Of a DNA stretch of 30,269 nt, positions 11,501 through 23,500 are shown piece after piece. Source of the stretch: Amoebophrya sp. AT5.2 (lineage: Eukaryota; Sar; Dinophyceae; Syndiniales; Amoebophryaceae). A program made the translations under genes and the position numbers. The notes under the pieces were generated by a model that made no database searches, was not told the origin of the DNA, and saw only the letters and a program-made list of their open reading frames with translations. The first letter of the stretch is position 1. Every line of letters begins with the position of its first letter. The DNA lies in NCBI GenBank assembly GCA_005223375.1, contig RXOD01004056.1, forward strand, positions 1-30,269, in the 5' to 3' direction.

Positions 11501-14500
11501 TACAGAGGCTCTTCGACGGAGAACGAGGCACGACGAACGACGATTTTTTTCCAGCTCACGCCTCCTACTCGCTTGCGACGATGGCCTTCGCGGGGTTAAG
11601 CGATCTAGCGTTGTCGAAAGAAGCGGAAAGACGGGCGAGGGATGCCGATCGTGGCAGCAAGGGCATCGATTCGATAGTGAAAGAAATGGTGGACGCGGCA
11701 AGGAAGAAAATAGATGAGCAAGCGTTGCTGCTACGGAAGCGACATAAAGCTGGGGAGTTCACGTTGCAGCTGCTCCTGGAGAAGATGAATTTGGATTCCG
11801 CTCCCGAAAAAGTTCAAAGTCTTCAGTATTTTCGGTGGATAGTGGTGACGAAGGCGCTGTTGCAGCTTTCTTATTCGGGGGCGGAAAGGGATCAAGGTGA
11901 GAATCATGGCGGAATGACGGTAAGGTTGAAGGGTCTCAGGAAGGCCTACGATGCAGCATTGGGACGCGATTTGAGCAATGGAAATGAGACAGAAGAACAT
12001 CTCCTCTTTCGTGCTGCGGAAGTGATGCTGTTTAGTAGAAACGCAACCGGCCAGGGCCATGCCCCCCCACAGCAGGAGCGCGAAAAAGCTCTAGTGGCGC
12101 TGGTGGAGCGGGAGGAAACAGCCTTAGACACCTTCCTCAACATGGCGGCGCAACGCGAAATTCGATTGTGGCGCGGGTTTGTGTACCAGTATTGCGCGGC
12201 GCTTGCTGCAGGGGAAAAGGACAAGGAGAGAGAGAAACTGGTGGAGAAGATAGGCGATCTGAATGTCGTGGAAGACAGCCGCATGGAATTCGACCTGCAG
12301 CAGATTCAGAAATCCGCCATACACGTACCCGGTGCTGGATCAGAAGTTTCATTTTCGAGCAGTCCGAAAAGAATGACAACCACACACGCGGAAAAAAAGC
12401 GCGCGAATTTTGTGAAGCGATTGACGCGTCTGCTAACTAAGATCCACGAGGCCTATCGGCTACCCGCAGATTTCGATGAAATTATCGCTGCGATTGGGAA
12501 GAGGGCCGAGAATGGCGCGGGCGGGGCGGAAGAAGGCGGAGATTTGTCATCCTCGGAAGCCAACGGCGATAAGAGTAAAAATTCGAAAAGTAAGGAAGAC
12601 TTCACCGCATGCGGCACAAAAAAGCTGTTGGCCCAAGAAACTGCAGTGGGCCGCGCCGAAGATGAGGAAGAGCAACCCCTCACAAATTGGCGTCCCATCG
12701 CCGAACTCTCCGAGAAACAACTCCGCGACGCGGCTGCGAAGCTCGGCAAGAGACTCAACTCGCTGTCTTCTGATTCCGAGGTGTACGATTGGGAAAAGAA
12801 CCACTTCCACGTCTTGATGTCCCTAATCATGCGCTGCAGCGAAGTCTCCCCAGGCGAAAGCCCGGGAGCCCGTCACTTCGTCCCCCGTGACACGCAGCTC
12901 ATCGCGACCGTTATGTTCCTCGACGTTTTCGCCTCTCAGTCTCGGCCGTCGCCGCAGCCCGGGAGCGTGGACGGTAGTGCTGACGATGACGAAGACGACG
13001 TCAAGGCCGACTCGACTGTCGCGGACGCAATTATGGGACCACCTTCACGCATGGGTGCTTCCTCTGGAAATCGTGCGATCCAAGTATCTTCCTTAAGGGG
13101 CCGTCTCGGGCAGGTGGAGACCGGCGAAGGCAAGTCGTACATCACGGCTATGCTTTGCGCTGCGCTGGCTCTGCCGAACAAATACAAGGTGGATTTTCTG
13201 ACTTCGACGAAGATTCTCGCGACGGACCAGCAGAAAGAGTGGGCGCCGTTCTTCGACATGATGCTTGGTGGAACTTCCGCATCCGCGAACAATTGCGACG
13301 ACGAGGCGAATGATCCGAAATTCGGTGTCGAGATCCGCAAGCAGCGCTATGGGACAGCACGCGTGATATACGGCGTGTTAGGGGATTTTCAGAGGGACTT
13401 CCTTCTCACCGAATATGCCGGAAGAGGAATACGAAGTGGGTTGACGAGAGCAGATTACGGAAGATCTGTGATCGCGGTGGTAGACGAGAACGACAACATG
13501 ATGCTCGACAACGCGGGAAAAAGTCTATATCTCTCGCACAACGTGACGGATTTGAGGCTGTTGCAGGACCTCTTCGTGCGAATTTGGGAGCTGGTCAACG
13601 AAGCTGGTGAAAGTGAAAGCGAAAGTCATGCTAGTGGGAGCGACGCCACGTTGTCGTGGGAAGACAGCGAGAGAATCGATTCCGTCCTCTCGGTCCTCAA
13701 GGTCGAGCTGCTCACCGGGAAACTGCTTAGTAATTTGTCGGCCGCTGTTGAGCATTTGGGGGGCTTCTCACCGAGAAGTATTTGACGCAGCTGGTTTCAA
13801 ACGCATTCTACGCGAAGGACGGGCTGAGGGAAAACTCCGACTACCTTTTTCCGACTACAATCAGCGGGCCAAACTCAAACGAGCACGCGCACCTTTGGGC
13901 CGAATTGATGGACCCGCAGCCACACCATATTGGGCTTGGTGGAGATCACGCGGCGTCAAAGTCGAAGATGAAGTCGTCTTCTACTGAGGCGGACGCATCT
14001 TCATCTTCAAGTCTCTCGAGTGAGGTGAAAGACAAGGTTATCCCCATCGACACAGACACGGGTGTTGAGCAAGCGTCGACGCAGTGGAGCAACGGCTTGC
14101 ACCAGTTTCTCCAGTTAAAGCACGCTGGGAGATTAACCCCCATTTCCTTGAAGGCATTTTTTAGCTCGAACTTGTCTTTCTTCAACATGTACGGGATGAT
14201 TTTCGGGTTCTCCGGGACGCAGGGGGGGTCGCAAGAGAAGAGCTTTATGCGATCGCAGTACTCGGCAGACTTCTTCAGGTTGCCGCGCTTTCAACAGAGG
14301 CTGTATGCGGAGTTGCCGGCCCTGGTGGTGGATGGAGTTCTTGGCGCCGCTGGGGATAATGTTTTTGAGCACGACGACGAGCGCACAGTTAGTACCGGGA
14401 CGGAAATAAATCATCACGGACGACTGTCTCCATATCTAAACAGCGTTGCACTGCCGGAAGGCGCGAAGAGCTGGGTCGAGGGTGTCGTAGAAGATTTGAT

Positions 14501-17500
14501 TTTCACGTTGCAGCCGTTTGTAGAGGAGATTCTGGGACGGAAAGCACAATACAAAGCTTTGGATGGGAACCTGCAGCAGCGGCGCGAGTTCGTTCTGCGG
14601 AGAAAACAAATTCTGGAGAAAAGCGTGAAGAATATGAAACAGAAAAAGATGAAACTGGAGCAAAACATCAAGGAGCTGCTTACAAAGGTAAACGCGTGGC
14701 TGAAAAAGCGCCTTCAGGAATTGATGCCAGGGCTAGTCTTCGACGAAAAAGACAACCTTATTTCCGAGACGGACAAGGACGCACGAAACAAGCTGAAGCA
14801 GGAGCTGGACGCCCTCGCCGCTCTCCCACCGGCGCATGAAAGTCATAGTGTTTTCGGTGACGAAAAATTCGGGGAGACGCGGCGCGAGTTTCTGGCAAAC
14901 GTAGTCGCGGCCGAGAATAACTCCGAAAGCCAGACGAAGTATCCAATTGTCAGTCACGTGGCGGTTTGGTTTGCGGAGAAGCCGGCTCGACGTGGAAGCC
15001 CCCGAGCCGACAGCTCGCACGACCCGCGGCGGTGGTACGGCGTTGGAGATGGAGCTGGTGCGGTTACGGTTTCCACCTCAAGTAGTGGTGGACGAGCTGT
15101 GTCAGTATCAAAAGCGCCTGCTTCATCATCACGATCACCTTTGAAGACGGTGGCACGCGCCGAGGGAGCCTCTGCCTGGGGCGCGGCATACAACGAGCTG
15201 CTTGCAGAACTGGCTGGCAGTTGGACGGCTGACGGAGACGGGCGACATGATTGGCGCACTTTGCTGGTGGTGGTTGACGAGGCGCGGAAGACGGATTCTG
15301 AGTTGAAGAAGGCTGAAGAGCGGCACGGCGATACGGCTGGGCTGCACGAGAAACTGAGCGCCGACGGATCCCTTCAGCTTGGTAAGAACAAGACCGCGCT
15401 TTACGTTTACCCTGCAGATGCGAAGCCGGATCTTCGGCGAGCGGGCCTCGTCATCTGCGAGACCATCGAGGAGGCGCAGCTGTTGAAGCAGGTTATCGAA
15501 CACCATGCCGAGCTCCAGCAGGTGTTGAACAGCCCAAACGTGTATCTCTACGACCGCTCTTACGCCGACAAGAAAGCGAACCTCCCAGAGAGGCTCGAAC
15601 CCGGCACCATTCTAATCGGAACCAACATCATCGGGCGTGGATCTGATTTCGCTATCGACGACGCCCTAACCCTGAATGGGGGGATTCATGTGATTCTGCA
15701 ATATTTGCCCTCGAGCGAGCGGATCAGCACGCAAGCGTTTGGTCGGACGGCGAGGGGCGATAAGCCAGGGACAGGACGGTACAACTTCGATTGGCGGCGG
15801 CAGAGCGTGGCGGCTGAACTCCTGACCATGAGGGAGAGTGTTCGAATGAACGGCAGAAGCAGGAGCAGCACGGACCACGCGGAACTGGCACTCTCCCGCA
15901 AGCTGGACCAGATCAGCCGTGCGGCATCGGCAGTCGCCGAGGGGCGACACGGCTACATATCGTTCAGCCCGTCGCTGGATACGACAGAGCTTGCACACCT
16001 GGTACGGAACGAAAAGAGTCAGAGGCAGAGCAGTCGCACGGCGCCGGAGGTGCCTAGCATCGCCGAGATTTTGTGGCGGCGCGACAACGCAGAATTTAAG
16101 CGGTTGGTGAATGTCCAGCAAACTGAGATTCCCAAGCTCGAACTGGAGGCGAAGCTGTTTGACCTCTTCACGATCGAGTATGCCACGCTGAAGAACCTGC
16201 TCGAGCAGAAGGTGCACTCCCTCAACCCGCATACCGGTCTGTACACAACACTCTTCAACCGCTGCAAAGACGGTGCGGAAGCGTTTGTAGAATTGCAAAA
16301 ACACGCGTTGCTGAACCATTTTTCTTTTTGGCTTCACAGTGTGGAGGAGCGGATATTGAATGACGATTCGATGGAGGAGCTGCTGGGACGAGGACCACGA
16401 GGAGGTGGCTCTACTTCCACTTCTGGGGACGACCGCGACGGGGACGATAGCGCTGGTTTTCATCAGCGCCTGCAGCAGCTGGACGCGAGACTGTTGACCG
16501 AGTTTCGTGATTTCGTGGAAAGGTTGCACACCATTTTGGAAGAGAAGCTGTCGCCGCGTTTTTCGGGGAATGTGTACGGGTTTGTGGAAGCGGCCGGCGC
16601 GGTAGACCGGATGCAAGTAGCGCACGCACTTGGACGGTGCACCGGAAGCGGACCCACGACGACGACGACGACAGCGTCGTCAGGGAGTACAACAGCCGCC
16701 ACTTCTACTTCTCTTGCAGCCCTTATCCGTGGCCGTATCTTGAACGACATTCTGGACCACTTCCCGGAGCAATCCGCCGTTGCCGCTTATGAACTCTCTC
16801 TGAAGGAGATGCAAGAAAGAAAAGCCTCCGACTCGTTCTCCTCCGACCACAAGCGGAAGTGGATGAAACGCCACCTTTACTACGTGCAAGAAACATTGGA
16901 TCAGAACTTGGAGAAAGCACAAACAAGACTCGCACAGGTGCGGCAACTTGTGTTGGTAAGGTTTCGGGGAGCTTTTTCGAAACTCGTGCGGGAGAAAGTG
17001 AGTGTGACGCACGCTGAAAACAGTACTCGTCTTGACCCAAGAAGTGGTGCACAATCTGTGGACGCTCTGGCGCACGCGGCGCAGCAGGAATTCGAGAGAC
17101 GCGCCAATCTTCTTTCCAGATTGTGGGAGAAAACCGCGTTCGTAAGCCAGCAGCAAACTGAGATTTCAGCGCTCACCTTTTTTCGCGAGAAAGTGACGTC
17201 CCTTGCTGGCAGGCTAAATCTGCAGGAGTCCGCCTTCGAGGTCGGAAGTTTTCTCCTCGAAAACGGGCGCGCCGCGAAATTCGTGAAGGAGTTTGCAAAG
17301 AAGGAGAAGCAGTTGTGGGGCGGGTTCCGGTTCCAGTACTACCGGCTAGCAAGGAACTTGCGTCCGACGTACAAGATTCTCGTCGACTACGGCACGAGCG
17401 ACACCAGCGGACGCGACGTTCTTGAAGAGCGATTGCAGGCCCTCTGGATGCACCTCTCACTGACGTCAAAAGTGATGCACTGCGGTGAAACAGGGAGAAG

Positions 17501-20500
17501 TACATCACAGGAGGAGGAACAGGAAGTGACTCGCGGCATGCAGGTAGACGTAGAGGAACAAAAGCTCATTCGCCACAGCCGCATCGTCCGCCTCAACGTT
17601 TGCTACGCGGTGCGGGCAGTGATGAGTCAAGGAGAAGGCGAGCGCGACGAGTTGACGAGGCACAACTTTCTGCAACTCTTCGCGGCTCCGCGGGAATTCT
17701 TCGTCCTCGAACAGCTGTACGAAAATCCCTATCTAGGACCTGGCTGCGACCCGCACGACGACGACCCCGAAACGGCGGGGCAGAGCGCGTCTTTTTTTGA
17801 AACGAACTACCGCAGCGACCTCGCGAAAGAGGGGTGCTTGTTCTTCGCGCCCGACTACATTGCGTTTGAGAAAAAAGGATCGCTCGAGAAGAAAATCGTT
17901 GCGGCAACTTCATTTGGTGCTTCAGCATCCACGAATATCTACGAAGCGAACGATGCTCTGCACACTTCAAAGGCGATGGAGCTGTTTCTGGACTCCGCGC
18001 AATTGTTGATCCAGTACTTGATCGCATTTGGGATCCTAGCGGACCCGAGCATGGTGAAGTGTAGGCCCCTCGGCCGCGCGGCAGGCGCGCGGCACTTGCT
18101 GCAGCAGGACGACAGCGTTTCCAGTCTCTCCGAGAGTCATATTTTCACGCCCAGTTTCTTCTCCTACATTCACCGAGATGCGGCGGCCGGCGGGACGAGA
18201 GATGGTTGTCCGATTGGGTATGTGCACCCGGGGAAGGATTCCAAAGAGACAACCGCTACGCACATCATTGCACCGAACACAGTCGCCAGTCTCTTCTTCG
18301 ATAACAGGAAGCTCGTGCAAGCATTCGAAAAGAAGCTGTTCAAATACCATATTTTGAAGTCGCGCGCGGAACAAGACCACGCAGGAATCATCGTGAGCAA
18401 AGATGCTGCGTTTTCGGCGTCTTCATCTGGGCCACAGAGTAACACGATCGTCGACCACCCGCTGGCCGTACACGAGACTGATTTGGAGAAACTCGCTGGC
18501 GGAGTCGGAGACACCCCCGGATTGGGGTCGGAACCGGAAGGCGGAGGCACTTTTGGAGTGGAGCAGGCACTGGTTACCGAAAACGTTTTGGAGCGAGAGC
18601 AGTCGGTTCTGGTGCCAAATGGCATCAAGCAGGCTGTGCGGGGATCTTTGAGTGAAATCCGGGTGGAGGAAGTTTTCGCAGAGTGGCTACTGCGGCGGTT
18701 GCGCAAGGTCGACGAGGTGCACAGGAAAAATATCACGGCCGAGACGTTCAAACTTTTGGGAAAGCGGATCCCGTCGAGGGCTGGGAAAAACAAGTTTCTA
18801 GCAGCCGTGGACGTGCCGGCGGCGATACTGAATGCGATGGATATGCCTCACAAAGAGTGCAAAAAGGATGTCGAGGTCGACTTCATTCTGCTGCAAAAGT
18901 GGTTTTTTCCCGAGCTCCGCGCGAACCTGAAGCGATTTCTGATTGCGCACGAGGGACGCGCGATGTCGCGAACAAACTTCGCTAAGAACTTCACGACCGA
19001 GGTCCTCATCGACGAGCGCTTCAGCTTCAACACACCATTCAAGGACACGTGGACTCACAATCGCTGCTTGTACATGAAGATCTTCCGGCCTTCTATGACC
19101 AAGGCCAAGGTCATTCGCCGCGGACGCATGAAAATCCGTCGACTCCTTCATAAGGAGGAACTGTCGTCAGAAGAAACCAGAGGAGACTTCGAGAAGGCGC
19201 TCTTGCAGCATTTGCAGTACTATCGGCCGGCGCGCCTGCCCGCAGGCAACACCACCAGAGTCGCCTTACTCAAACGAGACGTCGCCGACCTTGCTCGTCT
19301 AGCAAAAGAGAAGCCAGACGACCTCGCTTATGGGATCAGGGTTGCTATGCCCACCTTCGCAGCTGTGGTCGACAGCACTAGCGGTTCGCACCCTGTTTGT
19401 TCTGCCGCCGATCTTGCGCTACAGTCTGACAGCTTCACTCGGCTCGATACACCGGCCCAGATTTTCGCTCGCGCAGTGCGCACCACGGGAACTCAGCCTT
19501 CCGTTGGAGGGACGTCTTTCAGTGGAGCATACGAATCTTCGACGAGTTACCCGCGCGCACCGGTTGTGTTGGAAAAGGGAGCTCTACTTTCGGCGATCCT
19601 ACCTCCATCGCAGTTACCTGCTGGGGCTCAGGTTGGAAGGGCGGCACCTCCAGCAGCGCCGCCCCTCCCGAACGACCACGACTCAGGCAGAACAAGTTCT
19701 TCTGTGTCGAGTTTGAATTGGGTAATCGAATCGACCACAACCAACCTACCGCTTCGGCGGTTGCTAACGGAGGAGTTCCCTGCCGTGCTCGAGGCGTTGT
19801 CCAAAGATGAAGTTCACCTGAGTGAAGTGAAGTCACCGCCGGAGACGAGAGGGAAGAAGTGTCCCTCTTACTGCGACGCCGCGTTAGCGCTGATCTCCGT
19901 TGCTTCCCTAACCGCGAATGGCAATGGCGCCACGTCCGATCTTGAAGGAACTCTGGAGAGCCGCGCCTACATCGTGGACGGCCTCCGATCCGCACTCAGC
20001 GAGACGCTCGTGCTGACATCTACGGACATCGACCGTCTGCGCGTGCACCAGGACGCTGTGGTAGCTACTCTCGATGGGGTTCTGGCGCGGCAGCGCGCCA
20101 AGCTATCGCGTCGACCGCCATCCTCTGCAACGGGCGAAAACGCCTTCGTCAAGGAAGTCGCGGACCAAGTTCAAGCTTCCACAAATCCGACCCCAGAAGC
20201 AGAACAAACACATCCCGACAACATCATTTGGAACGACGTTGACGCGGACCGCTTTTTCGCTGAGGTGACGGCAGACAGCCTTTTTGCCCGCATCGAGTTT
20301 CTGTTTCACAAGGTGTGGAGCGAGATGCTACATGCGGCTAGAGATGCTGGCTCACCGATGAGGCTGCCTCGCGTGGTGGTGCTCTCAGTGGACGACGTCT
20401 TCCAACGTGGCAAATTTTCACTGGACTGGTCCAGAAGCAGCTTTGCCACACAGCAGGAACACACGACCGTGGACATCCTTCCGCACTGGGGACGTAGCTA

Positions 20501-23500
20501 CCGCGAGCGATTGTTGCAAAAGCAAATCATGGAGGAGCTCACGCAAGTACTTCTGCATCATGGTATCGGGGCGCACACTTCCGTCTTGCAGCTGCTGAAG
20601 CCGAACGCGATCAAGAACGTCTTCGCGGAGCAGGGCCCGCAGCCGACGCTGCAGAGAGGGCTGCTTCGCCATCGGTTCTGCAGGGACTTAGAAGTTGCTG
20701 TGACGGATGTGCAGGTTGCGAGGGGCGAGCAGGGCCAGCTTTCCTCCTCTTCACCATCCCCGATGTTGTTTCGCACCCTAGAGCTGGAAGTTCACAGTCC
20801 CCACGAGATAAAAGCGAAAAGCCTGCTGGTAAGCGAGTTTTTCCGCAAGCTAGCAAAACGCACGTTTATTTTCGCGGTCCTGTACATGACCATCACCTCC
20901 TTCGCAGCAATTGCGACAGAAGTCACTACACAGTTCTTCGCTCAGCAGTCGAAAGCGGCGGCGTTGGATGCGAAGCTGGAGTCGGAGAGGAGGAGGACCG
21001 GGAGGCAGTCGGAGCTCCGGGTGTCATCGTCTGGGGAATTGAGTGCAGAGAAGGAGAAATGGGTATTGCAACTGCTCGACTACCATGTGGCGGCACGGGA
21101 ACGGGAACTGGCCGCTCGCGCCGAAGTCGCGCTGTATAGGGAAAGGGAGCACCAGAGGCAGACGAGAAACTCCGCCTGCGGGGGAGTGGAGCAAAAAGAA
21201 CAAGAAGGAGGCAGAGTCAAGCCCGAAGCCTTGGTGGGCCTCACTCTGGCTGCCACCACTGTGAGATTGCCAACGGCTATACCGGGATCGAATATTTCGA
21301 AGAGGGAAGTCAATGTGATGGTGGATGGCAGCACAGTGAAGATTCGCGTCGACGGCACAAGTACTACACCACCGAATGCGCACGGAAGTCCTGCTGCTCC
21401 GGGTCCGGACGAAGATCTCGCTGTGCGCATGATGCCCCTGGCGACGATACGGAAGCACTGCCGGACGGAAGCGGGACGGGTAGCCGAAGTCCACCCAAGT
21501 AGGAATGTAGCCCTTGTTCTACTGAATTGTTTCGATTTCGGCTTCCCTCTCGCCTCCCCCAGCAGTGGACCAGGTGAAAAGACGGGAGTGCGCGTTGAGG
21601 TGCCGCTTGGGAGCTTACTCGTTCCTGGACAGGTTATGCGAGTCCGCTCCACGGGACAGTTGGTCGAGCTTGCCGGAGTAGTCGAGGAGACGGCGCCGAC
21701 ATTAGCGTCGACGGCCACCTTACAACATCAATCGCAATCCGAGCCCGAAGCGAATCGTGTTGGGACGACCCCCGCGAATGCGGGGAAGTTACCAGACTGG
21801 CGCTTCGATGTCCGCAGTGTGGGCGAGCCGTTTCCCTCGTCTCCAAAAATGACAGCTGCAACCGATCGCCATTCGCTTTCCGAGCTCGTGCCGATCGTGC
21901 ATTTGGCTCCAAACACCGGCTTGCGCCACCACTTTGTTTTGCAAGCAGGAGAATCTTCGCCAGAAGCGCAAGCCTCTCGGGCAGGGCAACTAACTGCCCA
22001 ACACGCACGCAACATGAATGATGTAAAAGCGATGCACCAGCAAGACCCCGCAACTGTAGCTCCACAGAAAAGGCTGCGGGACTTCGTGAGGGTGCGTGGA
22101 GAGGACGGGCTGAAGTCAGCGCTCAGCGCAGTTTGGGAAAGTATGCAAAATGCCATGATGCAGGGTATCGACACGAAGAATTTCAGGAGACGAGTGGTTG
22201 TCGGACTCGGAGCCGAGCTCACGGACGTCGCTGGGGTCGGTCTGTCGGCGGACGACAGGGTATCGCTGGATCACGTGTTGGGGCTTGCGGACGACGAAGG
22301 CCGGCCAACAGAAGGTGACACAGGTCGTGGGCCCAGCACCAGCACGCAAGATTTTACCAGAGCGCGCGGCATGGGCATCCTCAAGCTCCAAACCTCTCTC
22401 GTTTTCCAGTACCTTCATGAGCAAAACATCTTAGCCCCGCTCCGCGCCAAGTACGTCTCAGACAACTACCAGTGGGACTACGCTACCGCTGAGGAGACGC
22501 ACGACCGTGTGGAGGAGATCAAACAACTCGTCGAGGATTCTGTGACCACCGTCGACCCTTCACTGAAAAGAAAGCTCCCAAAGAGCTTGAAGTTTTGGCT
22601 GAAAGCGGTTATGCCTTTGGTGAAAGATTTGTTTGCGGAGGACGACCACAAGGACTCGCAACTGGAGGAAATGGTGGATAAAATCACGGAAACGCTGAAA
22701 CAAGATATTGGGACGCTCAAACTTGAAACAAATTTGGTGCTGAAAGGTAGCGACAGCACAAAGCGACGCATCGGGAGTTTGCCCGACGGATCGCTCCTTC
22801 CGGGCCTCACCCCCCCGGTCGCGGAATATCTCAGCGAAAACCTCCAGCTAAAAGCCTTCTTCGAGTTAGAATCTTCTTTGTACCTAGTCCATGCAAGCAG
22901 AATAGCGGCGATGGGCGTGGGGCAGATTCTTTTTTCGTTGATGCCGTGCCTCGACGATACCTATTTGGGAAACGTTCTGAGAGAAGAGGGCCGTGCCGAT
23001 CTGTCCACAGCGTTGAACGCCTTTTCCGGGGCCGGGCCTCGGCCAAGCATGAAGAGGCTCTTTCTGGACACGAAGCTACCTCGGATCGCCGGCACCCTGT
23101 CCGACGACGCGGTGTCATGGGGAGTTTCGGCGGTGGGAAAGACTGGCGCTGCAGAAAGCGACCGCAAAGGAAAAGAGCAGCAGCAGGAGCGGCAGCTTGC
23201 TGGAGAAAACGAAAAGGACCGGCAGAGAGAGTTCGAGGTGGAAAAGATGAAAGACCACCAATTAAAGTTGGGTCAGTTTGGGCTGCGAGCGGGTCGGTTC
23301 GGCGTGATCGCCATGCAGGTTGCCGTAACTTCGGCTAAAGAATTCGCGCAGACGAAGATCACCGAGTCCTTAACCGGACTGGATACGGTGAAAGACGGCG
23401 TCCACAGCTTCCACCAAACGCTTCTAAGTGACCCGTCCTACGTCGCAGTGAAGAACAGAGTGAAGACGCAGATTTTGGACCTGTTGAGCGAGCTGGGCGG

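Larger units (their letters stand above)
12880..15850 (+). other. SecA-type DEAD ATPase core
   Basis: Motifs in order are as follows. Walker A GEGKS is at 13123-13137. Walker B DEND is at 13483-13494, where bacterial SecA has DEVD. A W-S-N-G-L-H-Q segment occupies the place of the SecA stretch G-L-H-Q after the cross-linking domain. FSGTQGG near 14208-14228 stands for the SecA G-M-T-G-T-A motif. GTNIIGRGSDF is at 15618-15650, and QAFGRTARGDKPGTG at 15732-15776 corresponds to SecA Q-L-R-G-R-S-G-R-Q-G-D-P-G. Order and spacing fit the two halves of a SecA motor. The catalytic lysine, the Asp-Glu pair and the arginine finger are all present, so ATPase activity is expected. A coiled coil and long inserts make it far larger than bacterial SecA. 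Confidence 0.88.

Noticed and set aside
9106..13785. A separate 1,559-residue gene starting at TTG 9106
   Set aside because: The frame is already open and protein-like upstream to the edge of element 1, TTG is not a usual eukaryotic start, and the motor it contains is only half complete.
15666..16625. A 319-residue minus-strand open frame
   Set aside because: It lies fully antisense to the end of the motor domain, whose + strand motifs are clearly conserved.
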